Part shown: in pieces, positions 25,499 through 35,149 of the stretch
How positions within the stretch are numbered: the first letter of the stretch is position 1
Layout: the number at the start of each line of letters is the position of its first letter
DNA from: JAAUTT01 sp038213375
Lineage (GTDB): Bacteria; Bacteroidota; Bacteroidia; Bacteroidales; JAAUTT01
Assembly (NCBI GenBank): GCA_038213375.1
Contig: JBBQTB010000008.1
Location: forward strand, 84,408 to 148,407
Direction of reading: 5' to 3'
Length of the DNA stretch: 64,000 nt
Translations under genes and position numbers: made by a program
Notes under the pieces: model-generated
The model's database searches: none
The model's input: the letters and a program-made list of their open reading frames with translations, nothing else
Told to the model about the DNA's origin: nothing

Positions 25499-26935
25499 TT
25501 AGCTTAATTTTCGTTTCAAAAGTTCCGGTTTCTCCTTATAAAGATGTAATATTAATTCTCCGAAAATAGTATTCGCCCATGCAAACCAGCTTCTTGAAAA
25601 ATCTTTTGGATTATCTATATGAAACGATTCATGAATAAAGCCCGTTCCGGCATGAGTGTTCTTAAGTGTTGTTAAACAATAGATGATTTCATCGTCATTG
25701 TTGCTTGTTAAAGCTTGCATTACAAGTCCAAGAGGCCATATTTTACCCTCCCCTACATGAGGACCCCCAATTCCTTTCGCAAACTTACCCTCATTAAACC
25801 ATGGATTATTGTGGCTAAGCGAAAACTTGCGTGAGTTCTTATAAACAGAATCCTCTTTCGTGCAATAACCCAGATATGGCAATGACAGGATGTTAGGTAC
25901 ATTGGCATCGTCCATGCACAAAGCGTTTCCAAATCCATCAATTTCCAGAGGGTAAATCTTCCCGGCTAATGGGTGTTCTACCATTGCATAATGCTTCAAA
26001 GCACCATCCACTTCATCGGCTAAATTCGCACATTCAACAGAAAATGTTGCATCACTCAATGTCTTACCAAATATTTCGCTTAGATGGCGAAGTGAAACAA
26101 CCGCAAACATATTCGACGAAACCAGGTAGGGATAAAATGTAGAATCGTCGGAAGGGCGGAACATGGAATGAATCAAACCGTTCTTCACCGTAGGATTGCC
26201 ATACCCTCCTCCAAACTGGGAATCAGTTGGGTTTGCCGCATCACGTTGAAATTTATACGGACCTTTATTGGTTTTTCGTTGTTGCTCTTTAAAGGTATTA
26301 ACAATAAGCTTCATAGCCTGTTGCCAGCTGCTATCAAAGGCTGATGCATCGCCGGTATTTTTCCAATATCCGTAAGCCAACCGAATGACGTAACAAAGCG
26401 AGTCGATTTCCCATTTGCGTTCATGCACACCAGGTTTCATGGTGGTATGATCTCCGACCCATTCGCTTTTCTTTTCAGGATCGTTGTAAAAAGCGTTGGC
26501 ATAGGGATCGAGCAATACAAATTCAGCCTGTTTATTTATTACCCCTTTCAATAGATTTTTCAATTTTATGTCGCTGTTAGCAAGAGTCAGATAAGGCCAA
26601 ACCTGTGCCGACGAATCGCGCAACCACATGGCATCGATATCTCCGGTAATGACGTATGTATAAGGCTTACCATTTTTCTCCTCGTAAGTTACCGTTGTAT
26701 CCAGCGTATTAGGAAAACAATTCTCGAACATCCATGCCAACTCTTCGTCAGCCATCACTTTTTTTATTTCCAGAATAGTATCTTCAACAGCTTTACTATT
26801 AAATCTGCGTTTGCTTACAACCGGACGCATGGAGTTAAAAGTGGTGATTGAATGATTCCCGAGTGAAGGAATGCCAAAACTAATAGCTGTTGAGGCTAAA
26901 CCGGTGATTTTTATAAAATTTCTTCGTGTAGACAT
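25499..26935 (-). CDS. Glycoside hydrolase family 125 (exo-alpha-1,6-mannosidase-type)
   Basis: A 478-residue protein with a twin-arginine-like signal (STRRNFIKITGLASTAISFG), then a GH125/DUF1237 (alpha/alpha)6 barrel. Characteristic segments are GDIDAMWLRDSSAQVWPYL, NGLIHSMFRPSDDSTFYPYL, GFGNALCMDDANVPNILSL and GTGFIHESFHIDNPKDFSRS. Characterised GH125 enzymes remove non-reducing alpha-1,6-mannose from N-glycan or yeast mannan fragments. The twin-arginine leader suggests Tat export of the folded enzyme, though many such leaders in Bacteroidota are used by Sec. It lies upstream-to-downstream with the GH5-like lipoprotein across a 476-bp gap and may belong to the same glycan-degradation programme. 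Confidence 0.92.
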   Translation of the reverse strand: MSTRRNFIKITGLASTAISFGIPSLGNHSITTFNSMRPVVSKRRFNSKAVEDTILEIKKVMADEELAWMFENCFPNTLDTTVTYEEKNGKPYTYVITGDIDAMWLRDSSAQVWPYLTLANSDIKLKNLLKGVINKQAEFVLLDPYANAFYNDPEKKSEWVGDHTTMKPGVHERKWEIDSLCYVIRLAYGYWKNTGDASAFDSSWQQAMKLIVNTFKEQQRKTNKGPYKFQRDAANPTDSQFGGGYGNPTVKNGLIHSMFRPSDDSTFYPYLVSSNMFAVVSLRHLSEIFGKTLSDATFSVECANLADEVDGALKHYAMVEHPLAGKIYPLEIDGFGNALCMDDANVPNILSLPYLGYCTKEDSVYKNSRKFSLSHNNPWFNEGKFAKGIGGPHVGEGKIWPLGLVMQALTSNNDDEIIYCLTTLKNTHAGTGFIHESFHIDNPKDFSRSWFAWANTIFGELILHLYKEKPELLKRKLS

Positions 26936-27102
26936 GGTATATTTTTAAACTATTTTTATTTTATTAATAACTAAGTAGCTACAAATGCGATCAATACGCG
27001 GCTATGTAATCCTTTGGTAATAATTGAAGGTGAAATTAATGATTTTACGATTACTTTTAAAAAATGAATAACCAGAACATATCAAAATTAATCATTCATC
27101 GT

Positions 27103-27393
27103 TATCTTTGATAAAAACCAACAAATAAAAATGATACGAAGGAACTTCAACTCACCGTTATTGGAAGCGTATGTTTTTTAAAATAAATGTATATAGCGGG
27201 TTGCGTTATACAAAGGATTCTGTAGTCTTTAAGCTGAAATAAAAAACACCAAGTGCCGTCAAGCAGATGAATCAGGGTAAGCAAGGTGTCTTGATATGCT
27301 TAATTATTATGGCCTCCAGCCGCAATTGAATGAGTCGGAAAGTTCAAAAAGATAGGCGCAGCATCACGCTGTGCCTATCTTGAAGTGTTTTTT
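27103..27393 (+). ncRNA. Candidate small transcript in the 476-bp gap between two minus-strand glycosidases
   Basis: On the plus strand a perfect -7 box TATCTTTG (27103-27110) is followed by a 16-codon frame from ATG 27131 (MIRRNFNSPLLEAYVF). Further on, AAAAAACAC (27241-27249) can close with GTGTTTTTT (27385-27393), enclosing a 14-bp hairpin at 27349-27381. Together these could produce a roughly 280-nt structured RNA. No known RNA family was recognised and no -33 element was found, so this is tentative. The rest of 26936-27411 shows nothing. Confidence 0.3.
27349..27381 (-). terminator. Intrinsic terminator of the GH5-like gene
   Basis: AAGATAGG-C-GCAGC faces GCTGT-GCCTATCTT: a 14-bp stem with one G-U pair and an ATCAC loop. 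On the minus strand the stem is followed by a run of T residues, right after the stop codon at 27412, as expected for a Rho-independent terminator. It may also work on the plus strand. Confidence 0.7.
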
Positions 27394-27411
27394 CTTTTCT
27401 ACTACCTTTTG

Positions 27412-28485
27412 TTATTTCTTCCCCGTCAAACTCTTAATCAAGTCAACTTCTTCCTGTTTGTATGGAGTTCCGTTGGTATGGAAAATCTCGTGAAACCATA
27501 GTTTTGGATCAGAACCATCAGGTGTTGGTTCGTCCCAGGCATATTTTGTGTTTGTTTTGCCGGACACCAATCCCCAGTTGATGGCAGCAATGTTTTCCTT
27601 TTTCAGCATTGGCATGATATTATCGAACCGGCTACGGTGTTTACGAGCCATATATTCGGTGCAAATCAGCGGCTTACCTATCCTTTTTAATGTATCAATA
27701 CATTGTTGGTGCAGTGTGTCATTCTGATAATTATGATAGGTAATAACATCGGAATTCTCAACCTGAAATTTATTTAATTCACCAAGATTTAAGCTCCAAA
27801 CACCAGCAGAAAGTGGCTGAGATGGATTAACCTCACGACCCCATTGAAACACTTTCTTTAATAATGGCAACGATTTGTTACCATAGTTTGAATTGCCTGG
27901 TTCGTTATACAAATCCCAAAGAACAATACGTTTGTCGGACGAAAATGTGGTAAGAACGTCTTTTACATAACGCTCCAGTACTGTAATAATGGCACTATCG
28001 GTATGAATCAGATCGCCCGGGTCGCGTACCCAACCTGAATTGTGAATGCCGATTTTAGGAGCGGGTTGTGTGCCTGCCTTATAGGTTGGATTCCAACAAT
28101 CGTCGAAAATACAGAACACAGTAGAAATGCCATGTTTATTGGCAATGGTGAGGTATTGGTTCATACGGTTTTTAAAACCGGCTGTGTCGTTTTGCCATGC
28201 CAAATGATGAAGATAAACTCGCATGACATTCAAACCAATGGATTCGGCCCAACCGAGTTCGCGGTTGATGGTGACCGTATCGAAGGTTTCGGCTTGCCAC
28301 ATTTCCAATTGGTTAATGGCAGTACTAGGAATGAAATCGCAGCCACGCAGCCAACCCCATTGCGGATACCATGCATTGGCCTGATCTTTTGTCCATACTT
28401 CGCGAACTTTAGTTTCATTTTTGGGACTGCAATTAACCAGAATTAATGCCGCCAAAAACAGTGACACATAGAAATTTTTTTTCAT
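27412..28485 (-). CDS. GH5-like secreted glycosidase lipoprotein
   Basis: A lipoprotein of 357 residues from ATG 28485, with signal peptide KKNFYVSLFLAALILVNC and a lipobox (LVNC). A TIM-barrel glycosidase of clan GH-A follows: WGWLRGCDFIPSTAINQLEM, acid/base Glu in VLWDLYNEPGNSN, and nucleophile Glu in PLICTEYMARKH. Annotators often call such proteins 1,4-beta-xylanase or cellulase family; the true substrate is unknown. The longer in-frame start at 28533 adds 16 residues that would spoil the signal peptide, so ATG 28485 is preferred. It is the leftmost-transcribed partner of the GH125 gene and ends at a strong terminator. Confidence 0.87.
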   Translation of the reverse strand: MKKNFYVSLFLAALILVNCSPKNETKVREVWTKDQANAWYPQWGWLRGCDFIPSTAINQLEMWQAETFDTVTINRELGWAESIGLNVMRVYLHHLAWQNDTAGFKNRMNQYLTIANKHGISTVFCIFDDCWNPTYKAGTQPAPKIGIHNSGWVRDPGDLIHTDSAIITVLERYVKDVLTTFSSDKRIVLWDLYNEPGNSNYGNKSLPLLKKVFQWGREVNPSQPLSAGVWSLNLGELNKFQVENSDVITYHNYQNDTLHQQCIDTLKRIGKPLICTEYMARKHRSRFDNIMPMLKKENIAAINWGLVSGKTNTKYAWDEPTPDGSDPKLWFHEIFHTNGTPYKQEEVDLIKSLTGKK

Positions 28486-28744
28486 GATGTATTTATTTAA
28501 TTTAGTTGAATGCACAAATGTAAAAAGATTCATAGGTTTTTAGAGGATGAAATCTAATTCATAACAATTGATGAGAACGCAATTATTGGAAACTGAGCCA
28601 GCGTGTGAAACTTTTCCCAACTATGATAAGTAGCCTAAACTGGTAAGTCCAAAGATGCTGCCAGAGTTTAAATTTCTAAAACTCCTTATTCCTTATTCTA
28701 CTATCCCAACTTTTAGCTCCTACCTCCCCTTCCAACTTTTTTCC

Positions 28745-28752
28745 TATATTTG
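28745..28752 (+). promoter_or_regulatory. Putative -7 box for the sugar-nucleotide/trehalose cluster
   Basis: TATATTTG matches TAnnTTTG exactly, 23 bases before the ATG at 28775. No -33 element at the standard distance. The rest of 28534-28774 shows nothing notable. Confidence 0.45.
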
Positions 28753-28774
28753 ATCATCATAAAAATAGCAATTC

Positions 28775-29731
28775 ATGCAAATCAAAAAAGCAGTGATCAC
28801 CGCCGCCGCCAGAGGAGAAAGACTTTACCCGGTTGCCGATACCGTTCAGAAGGCTATGTTACCTGTTCTGGATACTGATGGAATTAACAAACCCATTATA
28901 CAAATTATAGCCGAAGAAGCTTTTTCAAGTGGAATTGAAGAGATTTGCGTGATATGCGCTCCCGGCGATGCCGAACGATATGTGGAAAGCTTTCGATCCC
29001 TTCATAACACCTTGTTGAAAGCATATAAGTACAGCGATTGGGCACAATTTCAGGCAACCAGCATTAAAAATTTGCTTGATCGCATCAGCTTCAAAGTTCA
29101 GGAAAAACCACAAGGGTATGGCGATGCCGTATATCAGGCGAAAGAATTTGTCCATAACGAAACTTTTCTACTGCTTCTAGGTGATTATCTGTATGTTTCT
29201 GATTTGCCCGGCAAACGTTGTGCCCAGCAATTAATTGATTTGGCTAATCGCGAAGATTGCTCGGCTTCGGCCGTGAATCCTACCATTGAACACTTGATTA
29301 GCAGGTACGGAACCCTTACCGGGAAATCGGTGTTGAATTATAATGGTGTCTATCAAATAGAACGGATTATCGAAAAGCCATCGGTAAGTCAGGCAGAACT
29401 GGAGCTTCAAACTCCCGGCCTTCGGGCTGGTTATTACCTTTGTTTTTTTGGGATGCACATCTTTAAGCCTACTATTTTTGATTTACTGGAAGAAAGAATT
29501 CGTGATAATCCTGATGGAAAAAGCATACTGTTAACACCTGTTCAGGAAGAACTGGCAAAAACAGACAAATACCTTGCTTTGGAAATGAAAGGCAACCGTT
29601 ACGATACAAGTAAAAAATTAGGATTGTTGCAAGCTCAGCTGGCACTTGGATTGGCTGGCAAAGTAAAGGATGAGGTGCTTTCTTCTATCATTCAAATAAT
29701 GGCTGAATCTGATAAAAGAAATTTTAAATAG
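28775..29731 (+). CDS. GalU/RmlA-like nucleotidyltransferase
   Basis: A 318-residue NTP_transferase (GT-A-like fold) protein most like bacterial UTP-glucose-1-phosphate uridylyltransferase: N-terminal KKAVITAAARGERLYPVADT, KAMLPVLD, then EKPQGYGDAVYQA, metal-binding LLLLGDYLY, and GNRYDTSKKLGLLQAQLALG near the end. The classical GxGTR nucleotide loop is altered to AARGERLYP. It should make a UDP- or dTDP-sugar from the sugar-1-phosphate. It is the first gene of a same-strand cluster with a second pyrophosphorylase domain, GH15 and OtsAB, so supplying UDP-glucose for trehalose synthesis is the simplest inference. The sugar specificity is not certain given the altered loop. Confidence 0.82.
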   Translation: MQIKKAVITAAARGERLYPVADTVQKAMLPVLDTDGINKPIIQIIAEEAFSSGIEEICVICAPGDAERYVESFRSLHNTLLKAYKYSDWAQFQATSIKNLLDRISFKVQEKPQGYGDAVYQAKEFVHNETFLLLLGDYLYVSDLPGKRCAQQLIDLANREDCSASAVNPTIEHLISRYGTLTGKSVLNYNGVYQIERIIEKPSVSQAELELQTPGLRAGYYLCFFGMHIFKPTIFDLLEERIRDNPDGKSILLTPVQEELAKTDKYLALEMKGNRYDTSKKLGLLQAQLALGLAGKVKDEVLSSIIQIMAESDKRNFK

Positions 29732-29790
29732 AGGCAAGAGGCAAGAGGCAAGAGGCATGTGACTTGTGACGTGAGGCAAGAGGCATGAGG
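29729..29790 (+). repeat. Short tandem repeats of GAGGCAA in intergenic DNA
   Basis: Just after the nucleotidyltransferase stop, the heptamer GAGGCAA/T occurs four times in direct succession and again, broken, as GTGAGGCAAGAGGCATGAGG. It lies outside coding sequence, about 45-100 bases before the next ATG, where slippage could change promoter or leader spacing. Confidence 0.55.
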
Positions 29791-29833
29791 ACTTTATGAC
29801 AAATGATAATCAAATAACCCGTAACCTGTAATC

Positions 29834-32800
29834 ATGAACCATTTCATAAAAACCATCATATCGCATGAGCCCGAGATCCGGAATCGTTCATTTCATGAAT
29901 TATGTAAAGGGTTACCGGCAAAGCAGCTTATCTCATCGTTTAAAGAACTCGACGAATTTCGAAAAACCACGCAAAACTTATATGAGCGTGTGCGAGCCAG
30001 CATATTCTTGTATGCTGGATATCGGTTCTTTTTAATGGAATCTCCATCTATTCCGGCTATCGGGCGAATCCCTGCCGATGGATTCGAAAACTTGTTAAAA
30101 CGGAATTTCGAAAAAGCAATCAGTATTTTTCTCAATGAAATGCATGATCACGGGCCCAATTCAAATATTTTCAGTTGTCTGGCCGAGAGTTATCATCATC
30201 TTACATTTCAGATTCTGGCCGATCAGGTTCGGAAGAGCGTTCGTTTAAATCGCGGCAATCAATGGATGTTTCGTGTTGGTCATTATGATGAACATCCTCT
30301 GAAGATCCATCCAAAAATGCTTCACCGACCAGAGGGCTCGATGCTTTTTCCCGTTCTACAGGAAAAAACTTCGGTACGTATGGATTTGACGCACAGCTGT
30401 TGGTCGGATATTTTCTTTCTCGGAATGGATTATCCTGAAGGAGCCAGAGTAATTAATGTTTCAATTGATTTGGGTGTATATGGACGTGATAATGATATCA
30501 AACCTCCCCTTGAATCGTATGTGAGAGTGATCAATGAACCTGTTATACGGTTAACTTCCTTGGATTTAAAGGATACAAAAGACATTACCGACTTGTCTGA
30601 TCTATTTAATTTTGGCAACGATTATTTGGGTCTTTTAAAAGCCGCGATCGTTTCATCCGGATTTATTCCTTCCTCTTTCGAAGGGACAACTCATAAAATA
30701 GAAGACATTCTGGGTCGGATTATTTCTCCTGGCATGGGCATTGAGCTTGTTACAAAGGTGAACGATATACCAAAAGGCTCGCGTTTGGCGGTTTCAACTA
30801 ATTTATTGGCATCAATGATTAGCGCATTGATGAGGGCTACACAGCAAACGCAATCCATTGAAGGCGCCCTCACGGAGCAGGAACGAAGACTTATTGCTTC
30901 GCGTGCCATACTTGGCGAATGGCTGGGAGGTTCCGGTGGTGGATGGCAGGATTCAGGTGGTATCTGGACGGGCATCAAATCCATTGAAGGAGCTTTAGCA
31001 AGCGAAGGCGATCCTGAGTTTTCTATTAGCCGCGGATGCTTGTTGCCCAGACATCGGGTATTGGATGGAGAAAATCTTCATCCCGATTTCGAAAAAAAAT
31101 TAACCTCATCGCTTGTGCTTATGCATGGAGGAATGGCCTCTAATGTTGGGCCGATCCTCGAAATGGTAACAGAGAAATACTTGTTGCGAAATCAAAAGGA
31201 ATGTTACGCCCGGCAAAAAGCCAATTCCATTTATGACGAAATACTGGAATTATTAAAAGATAGCGACATTCAAAAACTCGCCTCATTTACGTCGCAAAAT
31301 TTTACCGGTCCAATAAAAACAATCATACCTTGGGCAACTACCCATTTTACAGAAGTGCTGATCGATAAAGCGAAGAAAGCTTTTGGTGATAATTATTGGG
31401 GTTTTCTAATGCTTGGAGGTATGTCGGGTGGAGGTATGGGTATGTTTGTAAATCCTTCCATTCATGCCGAAGCCAAAGACAAGACTTTGCAAATACTTTG
31501 TAAAACTAAAAATGAGCTTTCCGATAGTCTTCCTTTCGCCATGACACCTGTGGTTTATAACTTCAACATTAATCATCATGGTTCATTTGCAGCTTTGCTT
31601 ACAAAAAATGAAGCGTTGATGCCCGACGAATATTATGCCATGCACATCCCTTTGCTGGTTCGGCAAAATCCTGAAAAGCTTCCCGAAATAAGGAAAATTG
31701 AAATTGACAAAATAACCGGTAAAACATCTGGTAGCGACGCTGCATTTCCTCTTTTGAGGTCGATTGTAGGTAATTTGTTCAAGTTTTCTTCAACGGCAGA
31801 ATCGGTTGAAAAATTACAACAAAACGAAGAGACTGAATTTATTAAGAAAGTAAATGGTTTCGATTTTATTCAGCATGAACAAATAAGGCAGGATCTTTTT
31901 AAAGGACGCATCGGTCTTTCACGAAATCGTCTCCCTGCTGAAACTATCATTGAAGACATTTCTTCAGATGACATTACTGTATTAAGCAATATCTCCGACG
32001 ATGATGGCACCGGAGCATCTTCCATTGCTGCAGGCCATGTGGCAGTAATGTGTTTGGCAGCCGGAGTTGGCAGCCGATGGACGAAAGGCGCAGGTGTAAT
32101 AAAGGCAATTAATCCTTTTGTGGAGATAAACGGCAAACATCGCTCTTTTCTTGAAATACATTTGTCGAAAACACAACTTACCAATAACAAGTATAACGGA
32201 CACATCCCTTTTATCATTGCCACCAGCTATCTAACGCATCATCCCATTGAAAAGGAACTTAATGCAACATTAAATTACGGTTATCAGGAAAAAATTTACC
32301 TTTCACCCGGAAAGTCAATAGGACAGCGATTTATCCCAATGGAACGCGATTTACGATTTCTTTGGGAGGAGATGCCTCAGGAACAACTCGATGAAAACAA
32401 ACAAAAAGTTCGTGAATCTGTTCGTGCTTCTCTCATTAATTGGGCAAAAAGCAAAGGTGAGAGTACTGATTATTTTGACAATACTTCAGCTCAACGACTT
32501 AGTCCGCTTGGTCACTGGTATGAAATTCCAAACATGCTGCGCAACGGATCATTGGTAAAACTGCTTAAAAACAACCAGAAACTTGAGCATATTATGCTTC
32601 ATAATATCGACACACTAGGAGCCGATGTTCTGCCCGAGGCATTAAACTACCACATCAAATCAGGCAATGCGCTAACTTTCGAAGTCCTACCCCGAAGAAT
32701 TGATGATCGTGGGGGTGGACTGGCTCGTATCAATGGTAAAGTGCGATTGCTCGAAGGCCTGGCACAACCACATGAGGAAGACGAATTAGGACTCAGTTAT

Positions 32801-33169
32801 TACAGCACACTTACCTGCTGGATAAACATAGATAAGCTTCTCGAAATATTCGGCCTTACCCGTAAAAGCCTTGAAGTAGCCGGCGAAGATGAACTGGCAG
32901 AAGCTGTGCGACGGATCGCCCGCCGTATGCCGTCGTATGTTACAATAAAGGATGTTAAATATCGGTGGGGTCATGGCCAGGAAGACATTTATCCTGTTGC
33001 CCAGATAGAAAAACTTTGGGGGGATATGAGCGGGCTTTCTGATGTCCAATGCGGATATATGGTGGTGCCACGGTTGCGCGGTCAGCAACTGAAAGATCCT
33101 TCCCAGCTGGATGCGTGGGTAAACGACGGAAGTAAAGAGTATATCGTATCGCTTTGCGAGTTTAAATAA
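29834..33169 (+). CDS. Fusion of a fucokinase-like GHMP sugar kinase and a UDPGP-type sugar-1-phosphate uridylyltransferase
   Basis: A protein of 1111 residues. An N-terminal helical region (about 1-140) is followed by a sugar-kinase region whose GHMP signatures are GGSGGGWQDSGG (365-376), of the GGGWQD type seen in fucokinase and heptose kinases, and GGMSGGGMGMFV (528-539) in the C-terminal GHMP lobe. From about 735 a UDPGP-family pyrophosphorylase begins: VMCLAAGVGSRW (739-749) for UTP and LHNIDTLGADVLPEAL (922-937) with the metal-binding Asp. The protein would phosphorylate a sugar at C1 and then make the UDP-sugar. Bacteroides Fkp (fucokinase/GDP-fucose pyrophosphorylase) and plant FKGP have the opposite order, pyrophosphorylase first. 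Location before GH15 and OtsAB suggests supply of UDP-glucose. Substrate is not proven. Confidence 0.8.
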   Translation: MNHFIKTIISHEPEIRNRSFHELCKGLPAKQLISSFKELDEFRKTTQNLYERVRASIFLYAGYRFFLMESPSIPAIGRIPADGFENLLKRNFEKAISIFLNEMHDHGPNSNIFSCLAESYHHLTFQILADQVRKSVRLNRGNQWMFRVGHYDEHPLKIHPKMLHRPEGSMLFPVLQEKTSVRMDLTHSCWSDIFFLGMDYPEGARVINVSIDLGVYGRDNDIKPPLESYVRVINEPVIRLTSLDLKDTKDITDLSDLFNFGNDYLGLLKAAIVSSGFIPSSFEGTTHKIEDILGRIISPGMGIELVTKVNDIPKGSRLAVSTNLLASMISALMRATQQTQSIEGALTEQERRLIASRAILGEWLGGSGGGWQDSGGIWTGIKSIEGALASEGDPEFSISRGCLLPRHRVLDGENLHPDFEKKLTSSLVLMHGGMASNVGPILEMVTEKYLLRNQKECYARQKANSIYDEILELLKDSDIQKLASFTSQNFTGPIKTIIPWATTHFTEVLIDKAKKAFGDNYWGFLMLGGMSGGGMGMFVNPSIHAEAKDKTLQILCKTKNELSDSLPFAMTPVVYNFNINHHGSFAALLTKNEALMPDEYYAMHIPLLVRQNPEKLPEIRKIEIDKITGKTSGSDAAFPLLRSIVGNLFKFSSTAESVEKLQQNEETEFIKKVNGFDFIQHEQIRQDLFKGRIGLSRNRLPAETIIEDISSDDITVLSNISDDDGTGASSIAAGHVAVMCLAAGVGSRWTKGAGVIKAINPFVEINGKHRSFLEIHLSKTQLTNNKYNGHIPFIIATSYLTHHPIEKELNATLNYGYQEKIYLSPGKSIGQRFIPMERDLRFLWEEMPQEQLDENKQKVRESVRASLINWAKSKGESTDYFDNTSAQRLSPLGHWYEIPNMLRNGSLVKLLKNNQKLEHIMLHNIDTLGADVLPEALNYHIKSGNALTFEVLPRRIDDRGGGLARINGKVRLLEGLAQPHEEDELGLSYYSTLTCWINIDKLLEIFGLTRKSLEVAGEDELAEAVRRIARRMPSYVTIKDVKYRWGHGQEDIYPVAQIEKLWGDMSGLSDVQCGYMVVPRLRGQQLKDPSQLDAWVNDGSKEYIVSLCEFK

Positions 33170-33361
33170 AAATCTTAGTACTTGGTAATTGGTACTTTAC
33201 AATTATTTGTGTTAAATTTACTCTTAATTCATGGGGCGGGATAATTGATAAATCAATCCCTGATAAGGCAATATTATATTACGTAATCAACTGATAGTTA
33301 TACCAAAACAGATGGGGAAATTTATTTCCCTGCACAGAAGTTCACCTAAAAAACTAGTGCA

Positions 33362-35146
33362 ATGGTTACAAAAAAAGTTAATAAATACGATTTTGGAGTC
33401 ATAGGAAATTGTTCTTATCTTGGTTATATTGATACAAAGGCAAACGTAAACTGGTTATGTTTACCAAGGTTTGACAGTAGTTTTTTATTTGGATCACTTC
33501 TTGATCATGAAAAGGGTGGAGAATTCAGTATTTCTCCTGCTACGGACGATTATAAATCCAAACAGTACTATATCAAGAATACCAATATATTAGCCACTGA
33601 ATTTGAGATGGCTGAAGGCAGGTTTCGAGTGGTTGATTTTGCACCTCGTTTTTATCAATACGAACGTTATTTTAAGCCGTTAATGCTATTCCGAAAAATA
33701 GAACTGCTCGAAGGCAATCCTTTTATCTCAGTAGTATGCCGTCCCGTGGGCGATTATGGCTCAATGATACCTGAAACTGTGGGGGGCAGCAATCATATTC
33801 GTTTTTTGAATTTTAATACGCAGGTTCGCCTTACCACCGACATACCTTTAGGTTATATTTTAAGTAAAAAATCGTTTGTTCTAACCGAAACAAAATATGC
33901 TGTATTTAGTTATGGCGTACCTCTGGAAGCGCCGCTGGCTGAAACTACTGAGTCGTTTCTTACTAAAACTAAAAAGTATTGGACCGATTGGGTAAAGGCT
34001 ACTTCCGTTCCTAATATTTATCAGGATGAGGTAATTCGTTCTGCATTAGTGTTAAAGCTTCATCAATACGAAGATACAGGAGCTGTGATAGCTTCCGGAA
34101 CAACCAGTTTACCCGAATTTAACGGCTCGCAGCGTACTTGGGATTACCGTTACTGCTGGATGCGTGATACATATTATACTCTAAACGCTTTTAATAATAT
34201 CGGGCACTTTGAAGAATTGGAGAGTTACTTTCAATTTATTCAAAATATTATAATGAATGAAAAGCAACAAATAAAGCCCTTGTATACCATTCTTGGCGAT
34301 AGGGTTCCTAACGAAAAAATATTGCTTCTTGACGGATATCAGCATAACAAGCCTGTTAGAACAGGAAATAACGCCATTGATCAGGTTCAGAACGATGTAT
34401 ATGGTCAGATTCTGATTAGTTTATTGCCATTATTTATTGATAAACGTCTGAATTATATTGATCGGAAAAAAACCGAATTCATTACCGAATGGCTTCTCGA
34501 TCGTATAGAAGAATATATGGACATTCCTGACTCAGGACTTTGGGAATTCGGAACAACAAATCAATTTCATTGTTACACATATTTGTTTCATTGGGCAGGG
34601 TGCAGGGCTGCTGCCAAAATTGGCAGGTTTATTGATAGTGATAGATTAATAAGAAAGGCGGAATCACTAACCAGACAATCGATTCTATTTATCGAAAAAT
34701 GCTACAGTCCAACAAAACTGGCTTATACTCAGGCAGTAGGTAATGAACATCTGGACGCAAGTAATTTGCAACTGATACTTATGAGTTACCTTAACCCGGG
34801 AAGCGATATAGCTATGAACCATTTAAAAGCACACGAAAAGGAGTTGTTCAGAGACGATAATTTATTTTTTAGATACACCCGTGACGATTTAGGAAAGGCT
34901 GAAACTTCATTTCTAATTTGCGGTTTTTGGTATGCCGAGACGCTTGCAGCCACAGGACGGCTAGACAAGGCACAAGAAATAATTGAAAAACTTCTGAAGT
35001 GTTCCAATCATTTAGGCTTATTTAGTGAGGATGCCGACGAAAACTTCGGACAATGGGGTAATTTTCCACAAACATATAGCCATGTGGGATTGGTAAACGC
35101 CATTTATAAATTATCCATGAAGATTGATAAACCCATTTTTTTGTAA
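33362..35146 (+). CDS. Glycoside hydrolase family 15 (glucoamylase/trehalase-like)
   Basis: A 594-residue GH15 protein without a signal peptide. An N-terminal beta-sandwich (DFGVIGNCSYLGYIDTKANV, NWLCLPRFDSSFLFGSLLD) precedes the (alpha/alpha)6 catalytic barrel with RTWDYRYCWMRDTYYTL, DQVQNDVYGQILISLLP, GLWEFGTT and the C-terminal FGQWGNFPQTYSHVGLVNA. GH15 members hydrolyse alpha-glucosides (glucoamylase, isomaltose, or trehalase in several bacterial and archaeal cases). It ends three bases before otsAB starts and is probably translationally coupled to it. Cytoplasmic trehalase or an alpha-glucan trimming role is therefore plausible. Confidence 0.9.
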   Translation: MVTKKVNKYDFGVIGNCSYLGYIDTKANVNWLCLPRFDSSFLFGSLLDHEKGGEFSISPATDDYKSKQYYIKNTNILATEFEMAEGRFRVVDFAPRFYQYERYFKPLMLFRKIELLEGNPFISVVCRPVGDYGSMIPETVGGSNHIRFLNFNTQVRLTTDIPLGYILSKKSFVLTETKYAVFSYGVPLEAPLAETTESFLTKTKKYWTDWVKATSVPNIYQDEVIRSALVLKLHQYEDTGAVIASGTTSLPEFNGSQRTWDYRYCWMRDTYYTLNAFNNIGHFEELESYFQFIQNIIMNEKQQIKPLYTILGDRVPNEKILLLDGYQHNKPVRTGNNAIDQVQNDVYGQILISLLPLFIDKRLNYIDRKKTEFITEWLLDRIEEYMDIPDSGLWEFGTTNQFHCYTYLFHWAGCRAAAKIGRFIDSDRLIRKAESLTRQSILFIEKCYSPTKLAYTQAVGNEHLDASNLQLILMSYLNPGSDIAMNHLKAHEKELFRDDNLFFRYTRDDLGKAETSFLICGFWYAETLAATGRLDKAQEIIEKLLKCSNHLGLFSEDADENFGQWGNFPQTYSHVGLVNAIYKLSMKIDKPIFL

Positions 35147-35149
35147 ACC

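Noticed and set aside
27241..27393. 6S RNA, tmRNA or SRP RNA in the glycosidase gap
   Set aside because: None of the conserved cores (SRP GGAAG/GNAR, tmRNA tag frame and tRNA-like end, 6S central bubble flanks) could be recognised.
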